Shown here: positions 19,817 through 30,112 of the stretch, piece after piece
Layout: each line of letters begins with the position of its first letter
How positions within the stretch are numbered: position 1 is the first letter of the stretch
Assembly: GCA_000507305.1 (NCBI GenBank)
Contig: DF239957.1
Location: 214,860-278,859, forward strand
Direction of reading: 5' to 3'
Length of the DNA stretch: 64,000 nucleotides
Origin: Breviolum minutum Mf 1.05b.01
Lineage: Eukaryota > Sar > Dinophyceae > Suessiales > Symbiodiniaceae
Position numbers and translations under genes: made by a program
The notes under the pieces: generated by a model
Seen by the model: only the letters and a program-made list of their open reading frames with translations
The model's database searches: none
What the model was told of the DNA's origin: nothing

Positions 19817-20065
19817 GGTAGGGTCGCAAGTGAGTACTTTTCAGTTGAAAAAAAGTAGTCGCTTGTGACCCTACCTATCTGCGCGGGTAGGGTTGCAAGT
19901 GACCGCCTTGTACTTTCCGTTGTTGGAGTCGGTAGGGTCGCAAGTGACCGTGGCTTGTTTTGCGTGGCCCACGCAGCAAAAAGAGGTAGGGCCGCAAGTG
20001 ACCGGTTTAAGTGGTTTGAGGGGGTAGGGTCCCAGGTGACCGTTCGGCAGGGTTGCAAGTGACCC
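19817..20065. repeat. cluster of GGTAGGGTCGCAAGTGACC repeats
   Basis: Copies lie at about 19817, 19886, 19931, 19985, 20023 and 20046 in plus orientation, and one at 19856-19875 inverted. Each contains GGTCGCAAGTGACC or a near variant, itself almost palindromic (GGTC and GACC arms). Spacers of 5-49 nt are unrelated. Translated on the minus strand the units give RSLATLP-like text, but no coding role is evident. Confidence 0.85.
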
Positions 20066-20616
20066 CTGTGCCGATAGGGGCTATATATACATTAGTATCC
20101 ACAATATATGATATAACATGATATAACGATGTAAATATCCATACAGTGCAACCATATATAGATGATATGTATTATCAAGTTCAACAAGGCATCAAAAGGA
20201 CAGTTCTGGGTGTGTGCAGGCTATGTTGCAAGATTGAACTCTGCTGGCGCTGTGCCAAGAGATGCCAAGGGGAGATGAGCTGGGTCTTTCGTTTTTGTTT
20301 ATGGATATCAAGCCTCACGAGCTGAGCCCTGGGAATTGAATCGTAGACAACATTTCATGCTTTGGAAACAGTATGTACTGTATTTGCCAAACGAAGTCTT
20401 CTCCATGTGCAATTTCAGAGGTGTGCGTGTATACAATGGAGCAAAAAACTGTTAATATCGACAGAGGCTCCCAAAGCATCTCGTTTTCCTTACCAGATGT
20501 ACAAGGGCCATAAGAATGAAACCTTGTAATTTTGGGGTACCCGACTTTTAGAAATCATTTTCCGAGCGAAAGAATTGTTCCGTGGCCAGCAATCCTAGGG
20601 AAACCAATTTCTGTGG
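20066..20616. other. stretch without a supported gene
   Basis: It starts with TA-rich sequence (20075-20175) and continues with mixed sequence. I found no splice-bounded frame of interest in it. Confidence 0.5.
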
Positions 20617-21087
20617 TCATGAAAAGTTCAACCAGATTCCTTGTGACCAATGTGGCGGTGAAGTAATCTGATTTTTTTCCAGAAAAATGTAAGTCGTTGC
20701 GCCCTTTCGGCATTCCATTTTATCACAACAGTCAGGATTTTGAATGAGGCTTGAAGAGATTGAGTATTCAACGGGCAGCTTCATTGTACAAATCTTCTTT
20801 GAAGTTTTGCCCTGCGCAATCTGACATTGGCCAAAGCTGCCAGAAAGCCAACCGGTGCTTCCAAGGCACCACATTTATCCTCAAAGTCATAGATGACTTC
20901 AAATGAGCTGGTTGTCAAACCAGAATAGCGGTGGGCATTTATCACAAATTGTTCCGAAGTGTTGTATAAGGCTTAACCGTGTCCAAAAAGTGCATTTGTG
21001 TTCACCAACATTGCTCGCCTCTATATGGCAGGCCTCCATGATCCTCAATGAATAGGGTGGTAAAGTACAGTTGAACTCTAACCACAA
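20617..21087 (-). CDS. candidate two-exon Cys-rich protein, minus strand
   Basis: Minus exon 21087-20921 contains SLRIMEACHIEASNVGEHKC, then HFGTICDKCPPLF, with a GTTTGA donor. Minus exon 20857-20617 follows TTGGAAG and contains TGWLSGSFGQCQIAQGKTSK and NPDCCDKMECRKGATTYIF to TGA. Phases agree (2 into 1 base). About ten cysteines over 135 codons suggest a secreted domain. No family is recognised. Confidence 0.4.
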
Positions 21088-21111
21088 TGTGAGACTATGA
21101 GAGAAAGGTGT

Positions 21112-21421
21112 TTATTCACAACCAGGGTAATTCCCTACTTTGGTCCCGCAAGCCAGTCCCGTGTATTTGTTTGACCTCCAAGGAAATGAAGTGCAAACAG
21201 AGCCCCGCCCCCCCGTTCTTTTGGTCCGGCCAAAGTTTGCCAGACTGCCAGGCATTTGTGAACTTGGGGTATTCTTCCTACTAGCAGTTTGGGTACTGGT
21301 CTTTTCTAGTATTACTGCTGTTTCTATTCTTCTTCTTCGTCTTCTGCTTGTTATTTGTTTATTAAGTATGAATCGCCAGAGATTTTTGCTGGGAGCCACA
21401 GAGGGTCAAAGCTCAGGTTGA
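21112..21421. other. coding-like region, strand unresolved
   Basis: The plus frame 21140-21421 contains VYLFDLQGNEVQTEPRPPV and a hydrophobic run (FFLLAVWVLVFSSITAVSIL). The minus frame 21112-21399 contains TSTQTASRKNTPSSQMPG and RTGGRGSVCTSFPW. The pyrimidine-rich CTTCTTCTTCGTCTTC part is low complexity and lengthens both frames. Confidence 0.25.
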
Positions 21422-21841
21422 TGTGTCTCAACCATGGTAGTTCAGTATCGTTTTGTTCACCCAGATGTACAAAAGGAACTGAAGCCACCTGCAAATCAGT
21501 TGCGAGATTTCATGTTCACGGGATTGGGTATTCATCAAAAGCAATCTTTCCGCCATAAAGATTCCCATCAGGTCAAAATAATGGTTGTATATCTACGTAA
21601 ATAAATCATAGATCTTATATATCATATGTGGTATAGACAGTATACACATAGAGATTTATACAGGGTTTCTGTGAGTGAATTCTCAAGTTGATCCGAAATG
21701 CCGATTGATGTCGATGTTTCTGGGGTGGTGAAATGTGCCGCCCCAACGAAGACTGGGTTGACACCAAGTCCGAAAAAAAACATGCAAAATTCTGAGATCA
21801 GTTGAGTTGGGTTGGAGCAAGTTCCTCTTTCCTGTCCAAAT

Positions 21842-21915
21842 CCTCCTCCTGTTGTTGTTGTTGTTCTTCTTCTTCTTCTTGTTCTTGTTCTTGTTCTTGT
21901 TGTTGTTGTTGTCGT
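21842..21915. repeat. GTT/CTT trinucleotide and hexanucleotide repeat
   Basis: Runs of GTT, CTT and CTTGTT follow one another. On the minus strand they read Asn/Lys or Arg/Thr repeats, which are not evidence of coding. Confidence 0.95.
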
Positions 21916-22572
21916 CATATTCTGATGTCTTTGTTTCCTTTTTCACGTCTTTTCAATTGGGCATTTTCCAGCTGATGACATAGTAGAAGTCTACGATTCA
22001 TGATTTTGGATGACTAAAGGGTGTATCAACCAACTCTTTGAAACGAGTTGCTACACGGGTTTGGGTTCCACTGCTCAGGTATCATTCCGGGTGATAAAAC
22101 CCTGAGAGTCAAAACACCTCGGACTTTGCTTCAAGTGAAGGGTTAGTCTATACAGCAATAATGGGGCGAATGACCAAATCCTGAAAAGCCGTGCAGTTTC
22201 GGGCGCCTTTCGTATCAGCCGGATAAGGGTACCCAGACATCAGTAATGGATAGTAATGGTGTGAAAGGTGGCACGAGTATCTTTCTTTGCTTTCAAAGGG
22301 CTAGCCTTCGATTATGTGCACATCACCTTGAGATTAGTCTTGAATGAACGCAACTCTTGTTATGAATCCGGGGTGGCCATTGCAGCCTCCAAATTGGGGC
22401 TTAGAGTCTTCGACTAGTGAAGAATTTCTCAAGCTAAATTGGCTGGTGCCTTGTGATCCCTTTTTACACACTTAAAGTCACCCTTGTGCAAACCCCGGAT
22501 CATATATAAGCTCACGACGTTTAATCATTTCTATTTGCACCTCTACTTGAGCAAGAGTTCTCTTTGACTCAC

Positions 22573-22719
22573 TTTTTCAAGAGGGTTGAAACTCCTGAAA
22601 TCGCCAACTACCGGTAGTATATACTCAAGCTTGTTGCAAGTATCCCACAACTTCAACTGGTTCGCTAGGTTCCTCGCTGCTTCCCGGGTTTGTGAAGGCG
22701 CCAATGGTGCTGAGGAAAG
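22573..22719 (-). CDS. candidate minus-strand exon, helical
   Basis: Between CTCTCAAG and a perfect GTGAGT donor the minus frame runs for 49 codons in phase 0. It contains APSQTREAARNLANQLKLWD, then CNKLEYILPVVGDFRSFNPL. The strong donor, exact phase and charged helix make this one of the better minus exons. Function is unknown. Confidence 0.45.
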
Positions 22720-23164
22720 CTTGAGAGAAGATGTTACACACAAGTCTTAAGGAGGTTGTCACCTCAATGATGATTTGTACAGTAACCTTGTTTCAATGAA
22801 GCAAATCCAAGGAAGCCCAAAGAAAACAATAGCTGTATGGAAAAAAAAGATGGGTTGTTTATCCCCAGCTGCTGGACATATGCTTAACACTGCTACATGA
22901 AATTTCTGTTTGCTGAAGCTTCTTATCCTACCAATCAGGCCCCGGCCTCGCGCTTGGCTCGGGAGGCTGGGGCTGTGGCAAAAATATTTGGGGGAGTGCT
23001 ATAAATTATAGTGACATAAACCCCAACTGGTTCACGGGATAGAAATGAGCAGAAGACATGGATACGGTATAGTCATTGAAGAGTGAAATTCCCAGAACGA
23101 CCTGAAGAAAATTTACAGGAACTTTCCAGTTTGCAATGGCACGGGTTTATTTTGCTCACTAGAC

Positions 23165-23392
23165 ATGGACGCATCGGCTTCGGGCCGAGTTGCACCAAGC
23201 ACTTTTGTGAAAGTCTTGCACCCCTTTACAAAAGGCCTTCCAACATTCAAACAAATGGATTTTGATGCTGCGCCCCTTTACAACCACTTCTTTATCACGT
23301 TGCTCCTTCCACAGCAAAAGCGAGGGGAAACTGGAAAAGAAAGAAGTCTGATTCAAACGAACGAGCAGCTCTCCAACAACTGGCTGGTGTGA
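23165..23392 (+). CDS. candidate small ORF or first exon
   Basis: An ATG with A at -3 and G at +4 opens 75 codons: MDASASGRVAPSTFVKVLH, then TFKQMDFDAAPLYNHFFIT and KRGETGKERSLIQTNEQ to TGA. It could be a complete short protein or a first exon with read-through to stop. The minus strand is also open. Confidence 0.35.
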   Translation: MDASASGRVAPSTFVKVLHPFTKGLPTFKQMDFDAAPLYNHFFITLLLPQQKRGETGKERSLIQTNEQLSNNWLV

Positions 23393-23697
23393 TAGACAGA
23401 AAGAGGAACCATTCCGAATTAAACTTGCGCAAATGAAAATAAGCGGTTCGGGACTTGCTTTTAAGACCTGACCCCGGATATTAAGTTTATGGGAAGTATG
23501 TGTGTCAAATTGAGATTTACGAACCGGCGTTTTTCAAATCACACACTGCATGTTTGCACAGTGTTTGCTCGACCGATCTCAGAATTTTTTTCAGCATTCT
23601 CAAAATGGTAAAGACCCGCTACACAGCAAAAAGTGGCAGTATTTTTCTATAGATTCGTGAAATACCTTGAGTGACATTGTCACCCTAGGAATTTCAG

Positions 23698-24029
23698 GTA
23701 TTTCAAGCAACTTCACCCACCAGCTCCATTGCAAACTGTCGCTGGCCGCCAAGTGGCCTCAGGACGACCGGCACCCCGTGACCAGTACTGCCCCGGTTTT
23801 GCCACTGCAGGCGGGATGGGATGTGCCGAGGGGGGCTGGAAGTGTTGAGTCTTACTGTAAACTTCAGAGCTTCAGAGAAGTTTCTTTGGCAATCTTCTGG
23901 AACCTTCGTAGGGCCGATGGCGTTTCATCCGTCACCATGAGTGATTGCATATCCAGAATTTATTGGAAAGATGACATTTCCTTTGGAGCTATGTGGCGAC
24001 TGCGCATTCCATTTTCAGCGAAGCTTTGA
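23698..24029 (+). CDS. candidate long exon, unknown globular domain
   Basis: After AATTTCAG|G the frame is open for 110 codons to TGA. It contains NFTHQLHCKLSLAAKWPQDD, VLPLQAGWDVPRGAGSVES, VSLAIFWNLRRADGVSS and CISRIYWKDDISFGAMWRL. The first half is a clear GC-rich island, and codon third positions there are mostly G or C. Alternating hydrophobic residues suggest beta structure. Confidence 0.5.
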
Positions 24030-24402
24030 CATCAGCCTTTTTTGACCACCAAGTTTTTTCACCAACCTTTGCCGCTTCTTACGCAAAAACCTTTTGCAGT
24101 GCAACGCTTTTTTTTTTTGGGCTGAGCAAATTACCTGGCGATTCTAAGGCTCGTAGGCAAGAAGGGTTTTCCGACAATTCTGTGACTTAAAATGAGTGTG
24201 CACCCGGAAGCCCAGGCAGAACATGCCTTCCTGTGATGTGCAAAACCCCGAACTTTGTAGATAAATGGTTTGGATATTTTTCCTGATATGCTTTACATCT
24301 TTACCCTTGTCATGGGAATGTGGGCTTTAAAAAAAAATCGCAGCAACCACCAACAACCCACTCGCCTGAAAGGTATCGGAGTCTCGCGGCTTCAGAAGCG
24401 AG

Positions 24403-24639
24403 GTGCGAGGGAGAGTTTCTGTGACCGGAGGTTTGGTGGTTTGGAAATTGCCTGCTACAGCAATTGCCGTTTTTGGATCCTTCGGTATGTTTTTTTTGAA
24501 TGTTTGCAGTTTGATTTATATTAAAAACTGGATGGGGTTGAACAATCAATCATTGCTTGATCGCAAGAAAATCTCTTATTGGAAAAGTGTATTTAGACTT
24601 CATTCCGTTCCTTACAAAGCACCGGGTAGTGCTGATTAA
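24403..24639 (+). CDS. candidate exons joined by a possible 25-nt intron
   Basis: One frame ends GGLEIACYSNCRFWILR at 24484, where GTATGT, a T tract and TTTGCAG follow (24485-24509). Splicing these 25 nt would continue in phase as IYIKNWMGLNNQSLLDRKK to TAA at 24639. Without splicing a different frame is simply open through the whole region. The intron is unproven. Confidence 0.25.
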   Translation: MRGRVSVTGGLVVWKLPATAIAVFGSFGMFFLNVCSLIYIKNWMGLNNQSLLDRKKISYWKSVFRLHSVPYKAPGSAD

Positions 24640-24829
24640 TGTTTCCGCAGTTGTTGGAGTCCATGTGTGAGAAGAAGGTGGAGTGCACAAAAGGCTTTGT
24701 CTTACAAATTCAACAAGGGGTCACCCAAGTCGCACATGCACGCAAGCAAAGTGGCTCAAAGTACCACGCATCGCAGTCATCTCCATTGAGGCCGCCAGTA
24801 TTCATGTTGGCGGCGTCAGTAGGGCCAAG

Positions 24830-25400
24830 GAGTACATGGAAACGGCTTTGGTCTGGCCGAAGAGCAGTGGAGGAACGGCGACGCTGCAGCTGTGCTCCGA
24901 GCGCTTCGAGGGCGTTGATGGAGGCGAACAAGTGCGGACGGACCCCAAAGGACTCATCCATGTGCACCTGGCCTGACGGCAACGTCTACGTCGGGGAGAT
25001 CCACAACACGGCAAGATGCACGGCAAGGGAAAGTTTCCTTGGCCGTGCCTCTTGTCGTCTTGGAACTCCGACGTAGACCTCGCCGTCGGAATGGGTGTAC
25101 TCTCCCTTGCCGTGCTGATTGCCGTCAGACGTCGCCAATCGACTTCGAGTTGGGTTTCAACGTGGATGGCAACGACTCCGCTGAAGCTGTGGAGTTCCCC
25201 NAAAGTGCGCCTGGCGTAGGTGAGGTGTATTTTCCTTTGCCGTACCTCTTGTCGTCTTGGAACTCCTACGTAGAGGGCGCCGTCGGAAGCCAATCGACTT
25301 TGAGTTGGGTTTCTACATGGATGGCAACGACTCCAGTAACTCCGACGTAGAAGGTGCCGTCGGCATGGGTGTACTCTCCCTTGCCGTGCTTCTTGCCGTC
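24830..25400. pseudogene. degenerate MORN-repeat stretch in both orientations
   Basis: A plus unit reads WPDGNVYVGE (24969-24998), then, in a shifted frame, GKMHGKGKFPWP. Minus units read DGNQHGKGEYTHSDGEVYVG (about 25068-25129), QDDKRYGKGKYT (about 25215-25255) and DGKKHGKGEYTHADGTFYVG (about 25339-25406). These match the MORN consensus of Tyr-x-Gly followed by Gly-x-x-His-Gly-x-Gly. Frameshifts separate the units, and orientation changes. Intact copies are typically membrane-associated adaptor modules. This stretch looks like a broken or misassembled array. Confidence 0.6.
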
Positions 25401-25586
25401 AGACATCGCCAAAAAATCGACTTCGAGTTGGGTTTCTATGTGGATGGCAACGACGCCGGTGAAGCTGTGGAGTTCACCGAGGATCGCCAGCAGGTGTGGA
25501 TGCTGCAGGATGGAAAGGTTGTGCGAGAGCTGAGCCCGAGTGATGCAGCCGAGAAGGTCCAAGAGTTGTGCCTTTCCGGGCTCTGA
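25139..25586 (+). CDS. repeat-containing C-terminal exon downstream of MORN units
   Basis: The segment DFELGF-x-VDGND occurs three times on the plus strand (near 25139, 25288 and 25417), interleaved with the inverted MORN units. The last copy continues AGEAVEFTEDRQQVWMLQDG, then VVRELSPSDAAEKVQELCLS and a TGA at 25584-25586. That tail is GC-rich, charged and helix-forming and is probably a true C-terminus. The minus strand of the same DNA reads TGVVAIHVETQLEVDF repeatedly. Confidence 0.5.
25201..25201. other. undetermined base (N)
   Basis: A single N lies inside the MORN-like composite repeat and breaks every reading across it. It may mark an assembly join. Confidence 1.
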
Positions 25587-25746
25587 AAGTGATTTGAAAT
25601 GATCTGGGGATTTGAAGTTGTGAAAGAAGTGAAATCGACTGGAATTTGGTTTGGAAAATTTTGTTCTCTTGTTTCTATTTTCAAAAAAGGACCCCCTTTG
25701 AAATCATCACAATGAAACGGCTACAGGGGTTCTATGCAAGGTTCTT

Positions 25747-25941
25747 TTAGGATGTTGCTGTTGTTGCCTGGTTTGACTTGGCACTCAGAGATTGATCCTC
25801 TCCTTCCATTGCCCTTGCACAACAGCAATGACCATTGTTGTGCACTTGTCTTTCGTGGATTGAGCTATCGTCAGAACCCAGTTGGCACAGGTGGCACAAT
25901 GCAACTTGGGCCCTAACCGTGGAGTGAAACTGAATAAACAT
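25747..25941 (-). CDS. candidate small minus-strand ORF
   Basis: An ATG on the minus strand opens 64 codons that contain QVALCHLCQLGSDDSSIHER and CCCARAMEGEDQSLSAK, ending in TAA. The CxxC and CCC groups and the acidic centre are notable. Another minus frame and a plus frame overlap. Confidence 0.3.
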   Translation of the reverse strand: MFIQFHSTVRAQVALCHLCQLGSDDSSIHERQVHNNGHCCCARAMEGEDQSLSAKSNQATTATS

Positions 25942-26504
25942 CTGAAAAGCACCGGCCGGATGCTAAAATTTTTCATCCAACTACTGGGGTGATTTGACTT
26001 GTTTTACATGGGGTGAGCCAAGTAAGGTAGCCTAGTTCTCGCTGAGCTGTGTCATCCAAAGCCTGTACTGGTAGTTGTTTGATTTAGGGACTGAACAACG
26101 AGCAACTACCATGTATGAGTGAAGGATAGTGATAGCCCATGAAGTGGGTAACTCTACTCACCATTCTGACATCCAATGAGAATATAACGACTCTGGGTTT
26201 GCTCACTTAGTGCTTGTCAAAAACCAGAATTGCACCCCCCAATTTTGTGGGTGCACCGTTAGGTGGCTGCCCTGACTGCCCTTGGTCTTGCTGCGGCGGC
26301 GAGAAAACAGGCACTGACAGAAGGGTCAGGGTTTGTATCCTGGAATCCTGAAGTGTTTTCTTTCCAATGTTGCGATCAACCAGGTCATCTTGCGTAGTTT
26401 CGAATTTTTGCTATGATCACATACATTTCTTGAACTTTTATTGCTTCTTTCACATTTCGTTTCTTCAGTCAGCCAACTACTCTTTGACTTCAAGATGCTT
26501 CCAG

Positions 26505-26660
26505 GCGGGTGCCCGACCCAAGTCGCACGCACTGAAGGCAGTTCCAGAGGCAGGCAGTTGGGAAGTTTGGACAATGGGGGAAGTTGACTGGGTTCGGTGG
26601 GTCGATTGCGTTGGTTGGTTTGGCAGCCCCACAGGCCTTGACTACGGACTTTCGCAATAA
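26505..26660 (+). CDS. candidate terminal exon, Trp-rich
   Basis: After TTCCAG|G in phase 0 the frame reads AGARPKSHALKAVPEAGSWE, then GEVDWVRWVDCVGWFGSP and LDYGLSQ to TAA. It is GC-rich relative to its flanks. Five tryptophans in 24 residues are unusual. A minus frame (26326-26574) containing TEETKCERSNKSSRN is the alternative. Confidence 0.35.
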   Translation, partial: AGARPKSHALKAVPEAGSWEVWTMGEVDWVRWVDCVGWFGSPTGLDYGLSQ

Positions 26661-27914
26661 GTCAATGACATTTTCCCATCAAAAATATCGAAGACTCAAG
26701 TTTGGGTGATCCTAGCCCTGTTGAGGAATCATGATTCACTGAGAGGATTGGGTCATGAACCAGTACACTCATTGTTTGCTTTGCTACACATTTGAGGTTG
26801 CCCCGTTGCCCCCAGCAAATGATCATGCTGGTTTGCAATCACGATTATGAACACATAATTCCTTGGGGTGTAGTTTGGGGAGGGGCGAGTTGGGCGGAGC
26901 CATGTGGTTTTAAACGATTTTCATCGATTTCAAGAATCCTGAGGCAGTCAGTCATACCGTCATACCCACAAACACAACTGAAATGATTCATGAGGTTGGG
27001 GGTGTTCTCACTAGCTCGAACTTTCCTTTAAGAGGATGCTGCCTTGTGGGAAAATGTATATGGGTACTATATTGCATGCATTCATACGTACATACCATAT
27101 TACCATCATATTACCACACCATATCATTTCAATACATTGCATTACATTACATCATGTTACATCACTGGGGAAGGACGTCACGACCTCACAGAACCTCACA
27201 AATTCAGCTATGACAATGGTTACCATGGTTGCTAGTGCGGATCCTCACGAAATGACCTGACCATTCGTAGTAATCATCATTGTGTCCCAGGTAACTCTTC
27301 CAATTTCTACAGTTTTATGTCTTATGTCCTAATATGATGATGTATAAGTGATTGCTAGTTATCATCTTTGTGTTCTTACCATTTGTTCTTACCGTTGCCA
27401 CATGGCTCAGTGGGCATTGCCAGGTGGATTGGACAGGCAGCGCCACAGGCAGGTCCTCAACAGTCACCATTCAGGTTGTCTCAAAAGCATTCAAAAGTTA
27501 GGTATGGAAATGGTGATTGTTAATAGGATAGTTTGCTGGATTTAGGACCCCCATTTAAGAAGCGTATATATGGGTGACCCTGATACAAACTGGGCTGATT
27601 ACAGTATGGGACATGATTATTCAACAGGATGTTCCTGTCTTGACACAGACGGCTCTCATACAATCTTCTTGAGGCAGATGTTCGTTGGTGAAAGCGAAAA
27701 TTGTTGGATTTCCAAGATGGATGTATCCATACTACATGTATCTACATGTGATCATTCTTGCAAAATCTTGGCACTTAACTTTGATACATACATAATCATA
27801 CATAGCTAGCTACATACCACGTATCATGACGTTTGAGCAGTGCCAAGGGGACCTGGGAATCAAGAATCCCAGCTTAAATCACAGCAGTAAGTGCTGTTCT
27901 GAATGTTTTATATA

Positions 27915-28623
27915 CTACTTCCTTTGACCAAAATACGTGGCAGTTGCCAAAAGACCCTTTTTTTGTGCCCCTTCCATCTGCACAAAGCCACAGGTTGGGC
28001 GGGCATTCGACAGAAGTCCATTCTGGACATCGAGTGGCGCAACATCCATGGTGAGGGCCCAGGTAGATATGACTTGCCAGAACACCATGCCAAGGATAAT
28101 TTCACTTGGTTCCAGCATTGGTGTATATTATATTGGTGTTATAAGCTCCCAGACCTGAACAAAGGACACAATGACCTCTCTCACTTGAGGCAATCCAACA
28201 TTTCATAGCAGAATGGTGTGACACTGTTAAACCTCCAAAGACCAGTGACATCAGAGACATCCTTCCCAAACTTCAATGTTTTAAGCCACCTGAGTTCTGA
28301 CAGCTTGGTCACATAGCCTGGATATTTGTTGTGCCAGGAGACCCATGTACCCTGCCGCCCAGGTGTAATGACCTTGTCATCCTTGATCCTCTTTGCCGCG
28401 CAGATTAGCCGCATCCTAGTCCGGGGCACCCAACCTGAGACATGTACGCAGCTGTAGTGTGGAGCCCGGGCCTGGTTTCTGTGGGTGATAGTTCTGTTGG
28501 GGAGTATGATGGTCAAGAAATCCTTACTGTATCTGGTGTTTTTTTTGACTTCAGAGACGATCTCACTCCTGTACAGTCGTTGGTTTTTGCACAGAATGAA
28601 GCACGCAGCTTGGGCGACTGCAT
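27915..28623 (-). CDS. two-exon minus-strand gene fragment, unknown protein
   Basis: Minus exon 28623-28185 follows ATATTTTCAG and stays open for 146 codons to a perfect GTGAGA donor. It contains CKNQRLYRSEIVSEVKKNT, SCVHVSGWVPRTRMRLICAA, GRQGTWVSWHNKYPGYVTKL and DVSDVTGLWRFNSVTPFCYE. Minus exon 28104-27915 follows AACCAAG in matching phase and contains EIILGMVFWQVISTWALTMD and ARPTCGFVQMEGAQKK. Third positions are consistently G/C-leaning. No family is recognised. It could belong to a dispersed element. Confidence 0.55.
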
Positions 28624-28627
28624 CTGA
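28442..28627 (+). other. rival plus-strand reading opposite the exon at 28185-28623
   Basis: The plus frame contains VWSPGLVSVGDSSVGEYDG and FDFRDDLTPVQSLVFAQNE. It is listed because it is protein-like, but the opposite strand has better splice sites and length. Confidence 0.15.
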
Positions 28628-29319
28628 AAATATGAGATGCTATATGTAGACAGATGTTCTTTTGGATATACATATTTTGATATTGTGTATACAGTTCTTG
28701 ATAGTTCTTGGCCCCGTGCTACCATTGAACGTTGTATTCATATGCACACATGTGGAATCTATTCTATTAGTCATGTGTTGTACCAGCCTTTCAGAAGCAA
28801 TGCTTTCTCGCCTTGCCTGCCCCTGCACCATAGTACCATTTTTGTCTGGTGAACTTCTGTTTAGTTTTGAAAAGTGGCAGTGGCTGTGTTCCAGGAATAG
28901 GGATGTTCATTTGCTCATTCATCATTCATGACTCTTCCCCCCCTTGAAGCTGATATATCATTGAACACTCAGGACTGACTGGAAGTTTAGTTTCTTTTGG
29001 ACGGCTTCATTGCCAGTCCGTTTCAGAGTGTATATAGTCTTGAAGTCTGATGTTCCACAGGATAGTAGGGGATGTCATGTCCAAACTTACCTTTATTGGG
29101 TACAGTGCAATTGTAGCTTTTTCCACCTCATTAGAATGACCTGGTGGGAGTCCATCAGAATGCTTTCCATGTTTTTGTTTGGACCAATGACATCAAATGT
29201 CAATGCCTATCAAGAAAACAACACCCGATGTTTTAGATTCTTTTGTGGGAAACATCACCATCTTTAAGACATACTGTATCAGACATATCATGATTTTTTC
29301 AATGAACGCTTCAGCCTCC

Positions 29320-29481
29320 GTAGAATTTTCAGCGCCACACGGCCGTTTTGTGCGGGGGCGCATTGCCTGGCGCGGGGGCATTGATGACTGCAGTGCGCGA
29401 CACCTGCGATGGATGCAAAACTTCTTTAACCCCCAAGGTTGGGCCGCGGGATATCTGACGAAACTAGTTTTAGGGTACTAG
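29320..29481 (+). CDS. candidate exon, GC-rich basic segment
   Basis: In a clear GC-rich island the frame reads PHGRFVRGRIAWRGGIDDCS, then RHLRWMQNFFNPQGWAAGY to TAG. A TTTTCAG lies at its start. A Cys-containing alternative frame (PFCAGAHCLARG) also crosses it. Confidence 0.3.
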   Translation, partial: VEFSAPHGRFVRGRIAWRGGIDDCSARHLRWMQNFFNPQGWAAGYLTKLVLGY

Positions 29482-29766
29482 TGGTTTCCCCCTGATTCCG
29501 GCGGTGAAATCATGGAAAAAGCGGAAACCACATTGTGGGTTGGTAAAATTATGATGAAACTCATCCAGCTTATCTACATGGTGTTTGGCTGGAACTTAGT
29601 ACTCTATCAAGTGGTGCTTTTTTTGGCCACTCTGAGTACGTACATGTGAAAGACGTGGTCAAGCAAATTGCAGTCTTCTGTCTCCAGCAGGAGACCTTTG
29701 ACTTCGCAACAGAATCGAGTTGAACAATGAAGTTTTCTAATCAGTGTGGAAGGTGCTAGCTTTTAG

Positions 29767-30112
29767 TTTATAGGAGAGGAAGATAGCAATATTGAAGGGT
29801 TTCGTCCAAAAATTGGCCGTTGGAAACTGGCTTTTGATCCACAAAAGTTTTTGCGTTACCTTTTCGCATTTTGGCTTTCTGAATACGAGAAGACCTTTTT
29901 GGTGGCAAAAAACGTAGTGGAATTCTCCAGATACTTTTTTTTTGAATGTAGTGGAGCTTTAAAAGAGTCTAGGGTTCAGTCCTCTGGAAACCCCTGTGAA
30001 AGATAGCGAAGCCATTGATGCCATTTCGGGCACTTGGAGGATCATCCTCATCGACATTCGTATCCATGAATCCATGACTACAAGGAGTCTGGAGTATAAG
30101 TCTGCATGCTGA
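29767..30112 (+). CDS. candidate two-exon segment, unknown protein
   Basis: Exon 29767-29913 follows GCTTTTAG in phase 0 and contains GEEDSNIEGFRPKIGRWKLA, then FLRYLFAFWLSEYEKTFLVA, ending at a GTAGTG donor. Exon 29966-30112 follows TTTAAAAG in phase 0 and contains SLGFSPLETPVKDSEAIDAI, then GTWRIILIDIRIHESMTTRS to TGA. The intron would be 52 nt with a poly-T tract. The first exon can also run on to a TAG at 30004. Confidence 0.4.

Noticed and set aside
19732..20058. 108-codon minus frame with RSLATLP repeats
   Set aside because: The peptide repeats merely translate the DNA repeat family, and there are no splice sites or codon bias.
21622..21946. Asn/Lys- and Arg/Thr-rich minus frames
   Set aside because: They are produced by the GTT/CTT microsatellite.
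27410..27545. Exon after TTGCCAG|G at 27.4 kb
   Set aside because: All three plus frames look equally protein-like (for example VDWTGSATGRSSTVTIQVV and GLDRQRHRQVLNSHHS), which shows that composition alone cannot choose. No call was made.
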